Below, piece after piece: positions 6,099 to 7,852 of a DNA stretch of 7,852 nt. Source of the stretch: an uncultured Haemophilus sp. (GTDB lineage Bacteria > Pseudomonadota > Gammaproteobacteria > Enterobacterales > Pasteurellaceae); the NCBI GenBank assembly GCA_905205995.1, contig CAJLFU010000062.1, positions 1 to 7,852 of the forward strand. Direction: 5' to 3'. The notes beneath the pieces are model-generated. The model did no database searches and had not been told where the DNA came from. It was given only the letters and a program-made list of their open reading frames with translations. The stretch's first letter is position 1, and the number at the start of each line of letters is the position of its first letter. Made by a program: the position numbers and the translations under genes.

Positions 6099-6542
6099 TT
6101 ATTTTGAACAGCCACAGCCTCTAGCCCCCTCTAAGAAACTTTCAAAATCCTCTTTAAAGAGCGCACACGCTTTTGGATCGACTTTCGCTTTTTGATTATT
6201 TAGTCTGTTATGTTTTTCAATAAAATAATTGGCAGAATCTTCATCCTGTTCTAAGAACGCATAATTATCGCCAATAATCTCAGATAATAGACGATTACTC
6301 ATATAATCCCACGTTTTCTTTTCAGCATCAGATTGCTTGCTATACACTTGCGTTTCAGCTTCCTCATAAGAGAGTTCTGCCAACTGCGGATAAATACATT
6401 GTTCACGATTATTAAGTTCGAGAATATATTTTTTTACCTCTTTATCGGTAATTTTATATTTAGCATTCGGGTAATTTGTTACCTCTCTGCTACAAGCCGT
6501 TAAGAAAAATAAGATTGAAACTGTAAATAATTTTTTAAGCAT
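6099..6542 (-). CDS. Small putative lipoprotein, function unknown
   Basis: I do not recognise this 147-residue protein. It has a clear lipoprotein signal: KK start, hydrophobic stretch and lipobox LTAC with lipidated Cys17, followed by Ser-Arg, which suggests outer-membrane sorting. The mature part is hydrophilic, rich in Glu, Lys and Asn, probably mostly helical, and ends in a compact GARGCGCSK tail. Besides Cys17 it has four cysteines (49, 126, 143, 145), an even number compatible with two disulfides. The ATG has AAGG (complement of 6551-6554) 8 nt upstream. It converges on the msrAB-thioredoxin pair and shares their terminator. Its upstream region is cut by an IS about 45 bp from the start, and a second IS end lies just after its stop, so its promoter may be altered. 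The lipoprotein call is solid; any link to the redox genes is only positional. Confidence 0.8.
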   Translation of the reverse strand: MLKKLFTVSILFFLTACSREVTNYPNAKYKITDKEVKKYILELNNREQCIYPQLAELSYEEAETQVYSKQSDAEKKTWDYMSNRLLSEIIGDNYAFLEQDEDSANYFIEKHNRLNNQKAKVDPKACALFKEDFESFLEGARGCGCSK

Positions 6543-6587
6543 CGTTTTTGCCTTTTATTAAAAATAAACCGTTACTAATAAAAAAAG

Positions 6588-6612
6588 TGATCTGCCCCCC
6601 CAAAAGTTGGAC
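6588..6612 (+). repeat. IS right terminal inverted repeat (IRR)
   Basis: TGATCTG, a run of seven C, AAAA, then GTTGGAC. It pairs with the left end, which has C-A-CCCC-AAAA-CCTGGAC; the C run here is one base longer. It starts only a few bases before the orfB stop. Confidence 0.8.
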
Positions 6613-6619
6613 AGGTTAG

Positions 6620-7441
6620 TTAACTTAAATATTGAGCTCGGTATTGCACTGGGCTCAATCCTTTTAAACCAAGTTTAATTCGTTTTTGGTTGTAATACAC
6701 TAAATATTCTTCAATTTCAGCCTGTAATTCAGCAATTGAATGATAAGTCCGAGAGTAAAAGCACTCTGATTTTAATATTGCAAAAAAGCTTTCAATCACC
6801 GCATTATCGTAGCAATTTCCTCGGCGACTCATACTTTGCAGCTTTACCCTCCAACATCTTTACCCTCCAACATCTTTACCCACTCCGCCGAGCCATACAA
6901 TACGCCTTGGTCGCTATGAATAATCGGGCATTCTGTCGGTTTAATCCTACTAAGCCCTTGTTCTAACATCTTTTTTACCAATGAAAACTTCGGGCGTGTC
7001 GCAAAGTTATAGGCAATAATTTCTCGGTTAGCCAAGTCCATCAACGGTGAAAAATAAAGCTTTTCTTGCCCAACCTGAAATTCCGTTACATCCGTTACCC
7101 ATTTTTGATTGAGTGCCGTTGCTGTAAAATCACGATTCAGTAAATTCGGGGCTATATGCGATGTTTTTCCACGTTTTCCATGTCTTTTCTTGCGTAAAAT
7201 GGAATGAATATCTAACTCGTTCATCAGCTTTAACACCGTTTTATGGTTCATAATTAAAACCCATTTGGCGTAATTTGAGTGTCATTGGGCGATAACCATC
7301 TCGTTTTCTGTTCTTTTTATACAGCGATAAGATGGCCTCTTTTACCTCGTGATAATTTCGCTTAATCTCTTTATAGTAAAAGCTTGAGCGAGGCATTTTA
7401 GCCACATGAAGTAAATCATTTAACGTGTGGTCTGGCTTCAA
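6620..7441 (-). pseudogene. IS3-family transposase OrfB (DDE integrase domain), frameshifted
   Basis: Catalytic part of the transposase, broken into three pieces in different frames. Piece one (7441-7241) holds the start of the domain, ERLKPDHTLNDLLHVAKMPRSSFYY when read through from upstream, and ends at a stop after MGFNYEP. Piece two (7251-6844) begins MNHKTVLKLMNEL and carries the first two catalytic acids, Asp in WVTDVTEF and Asp in HSDQG. It ends at a stop inside a 16-bp tandem duplication. Piece three (6832-6620) begins MSRRGNCYDN and carries the Glu of AVIESFF, then the normal C-terminus with YYNQKRIKLGLKGLSP. All DDE residues survive but cannot be joined without two further frame changes besides the OrfA-OrfB shift. 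The element is therefore expected to be unable to move by itself unless another copy supplies transposase. Confidence 0.85.
6843..6874. repeat. 16-bp perfect tandem duplication inside orfB
   Basis: TTTACCCTCCAACATC is present twice in a row (6843-6858 and 6859-6874), followed by TTTACCCA, the start of a third imperfect copy. The unit length is not a multiple of three, so the duplication shifts the frame and creates the stop that ends the second orfB piece. Confidence 0.92.
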
Positions 7442-7812
7442 TCTTTCAATGATTTTTCTTTTTTCTGTCGTTGTTTTTGACGGTCGAGCTTCTCCAACTC
7501 CTTTAGATAAGCAATCTCCGCACGAGCCAAGGCGAGCTCTCGCTGCAGCTTTTTAAACGCTTTAGGTGAAAAGTCTGTGGTTTCTGGAATTTCAATGTCT
7601 TTCTTTTTCATCTTTGGCTTCACTATTTTCGGTGTTTGAAGGTTTGTATAAGGCGATTTTACGCCATCAAGCCCTCTTTCCCGAAATGCTTTTAGCCAAT
7701 AAATGACGAGAGCGTGGGAAATTTTATGAAGTTTAGCCACCTCACGGATACCATAATCCTGTTCGGTGACGAGTTTGATAATTTTCAAACGAAATTGATA
7801 AGAGTAGGACAT
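7438..7812 (-). CDS. IS3-family transposase OrfA
   Basis: DNA-binding subunit of the transposase, 124 residues from the ATG at 7812, chosen over a GTG at 7821 because GAGG lies 9 nt before it. An N-terminal helix-turn-helix is visible (about residues 4-45: YQFRLKIIKLV, then IREVAKLHKIS and VIYWLKAFRERG). The C-terminal half carries a leucine-zipper-like helix (FKKLQRELALARAEIAYLKE), used in this family for multimerisation with OrfAB. IS150 OrfA is about 173 residues with two helix-turn-helix units, so this one is short and has only one obvious unit, yet it shows no stop or frameshift. Its TGA overlaps a TTG in the orfB frame. Without a working orfB it could act only as a repressor of related elements. 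Confidence 0.88.
   Translation of the reverse strand: MSYSYQFRLKIIKLVTEQDYGIREVAKLHKISHALVIYWLKAFRERGLDGVKSPYTNLQTPKIVKPKMKKKDIEIPETTDFSPKAFKKLQRELALARAEIAYLKELEKLDRQKQRQKKEKSLKD
7459..7464 (-). other. Candidate -1 frameshift signal between orfA and orfB
   Basis: On the minus strand six A followed by G sit 18 bp before the end of orfA; orfB continues in the -1 frame with a sensible family sequence on both sides (EKRKIIERLKPDH). IS3 elements make OrfAB by slipping at such A-rich sites. The run is phased AAA AAA G rather than the ideal A AAA AAG, so efficiency is uncertain. Confidence 0.5.
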
Positions 7813-7833
7813 AATCTGCACCTCAAATTAGGT

Positions 7834-7852
7834 GTCCAGGTTTTGGGGTGCA
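7834..7852 (-). repeat. IS left terminal inverted repeat (IRL), partial at window edge
   Basis: Read on the minus strand it begins TGCACCCCAAAACCTGGAC, which matches the right end with few differences. By comparison with the right end, the outermost five or so bases are beyond the window. Confidence 0.75.

Larger units (their letters stand above)
6588..7852 (-). mobile_element. IS3-family (IS150-group-like) insertion sequence, transposase decayed
   Basis: The element has terminal inverted repeats, orfA and a broken orfB in the -1 frame, all read on the minus strand. The right end starts at TGATCTGC (6588); the left end reaches the window edge at TGCACCCC. Aligned with the remembered IS150 end (TGTACTGCACCC, then GTTGGAC), about five terminal bases should lie outside, giving a total near 1270 bp, normal for the group. 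The flanking target duplication cannot be checked because one side is missing. Confidence 0.88.

Noticed and set aside
6736..6966. Plus-strand open frame inside the IS
   Set aside because: It is antisense to the transposase and spans the 16-bp duplication; its sequence is what the complement of orfB gives.
7441..7443. TTG at 7441 as an independent orfB start
   Set aside because: Family sequence continues upstream in the same frame, so OrfAB made by -1 frameshifting is more likely than initiation here; moreover the gene is broken downstream.
1..7852. CRISPR array, tRNA, rRNA, toxin-antitoxin or defence genes
   Set aside because: No spaced direct repeats, no RNA gene signatures and no defence-associated proteins were seen in any frame read.

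Overview
The window looks like chromosome of a Pasteurellaceae bacterium, most likely Haemophilus or Aggregatibacter. The main reason is the Haemophilus-type DNA uptake signal sequence (USS, AAGTGCGGT or its complement ACCGCACTT), present as five exact copies at 1898, 4507, 5140, 5563 and 6044. Most genes are AT-rich, and the MsrAB protein and its thioredoxin partner closely resemble remembered Haemophilus and Neisseria proteins. The species cannot be fixed from the sequence alone.

Left part, 1-3480, minus strand: a ferric-citrate-type ABC importer in the order fecB (periplasmic binding protein), fecC and fecD (permeases), fecE (ATPase, cut by the window edge). All three internal junctions are TAATG, where the stop codon and next start share one base, so the genes form one translationally coupled operon. 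A promoter with a perfect TATAAT box, overlapped by a Fur-box-like site, lies just upstream of fecB. No fecA receptor gene or fecIR regulatory pair is present upstream of fecB inside the window. Next, at 3497-4363 on the same strand, is a ten-helix DMT/EamA-family transporter of unknown substrate.

Middle, 4477-6024, plus strand: a repair pair for oxidised methionine. It consists of an exported MsrA-MsrB fusion and, nine bases downstream, an exported TlpA-like thioredoxin. Together they match the three domains of Neisseria PilB, split into two proteins. A USS-based hairpin terminator follows. A small, unrecognised lipoprotein gene points toward this pair from the other side (6099-6542, minus strand).

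Right part, 6588-7852: an IS3-family, IS150-like insertion sequence whose far terminus lies about five bases past the window edge. orfA is intact, but orfB is broken by at least two frame changes, one of them at a 16-bp perfect tandem duplication. The element sits about 45 bp upstream of the lipoprotein gene. A second copy of the same IS end, 6053-6076, lies on the other side of the lipoprotein gene in the same orientation, so the gene is bracketed by two IS ends.

I see no CRISPR array, rRNA, tRNA or clear undescribed defence system. The most interesting points are the bracketed lipoprotein, the strong internal translation start in msrAB, the split PilB system without a ccdA gene, and the receptor-less fec operon.
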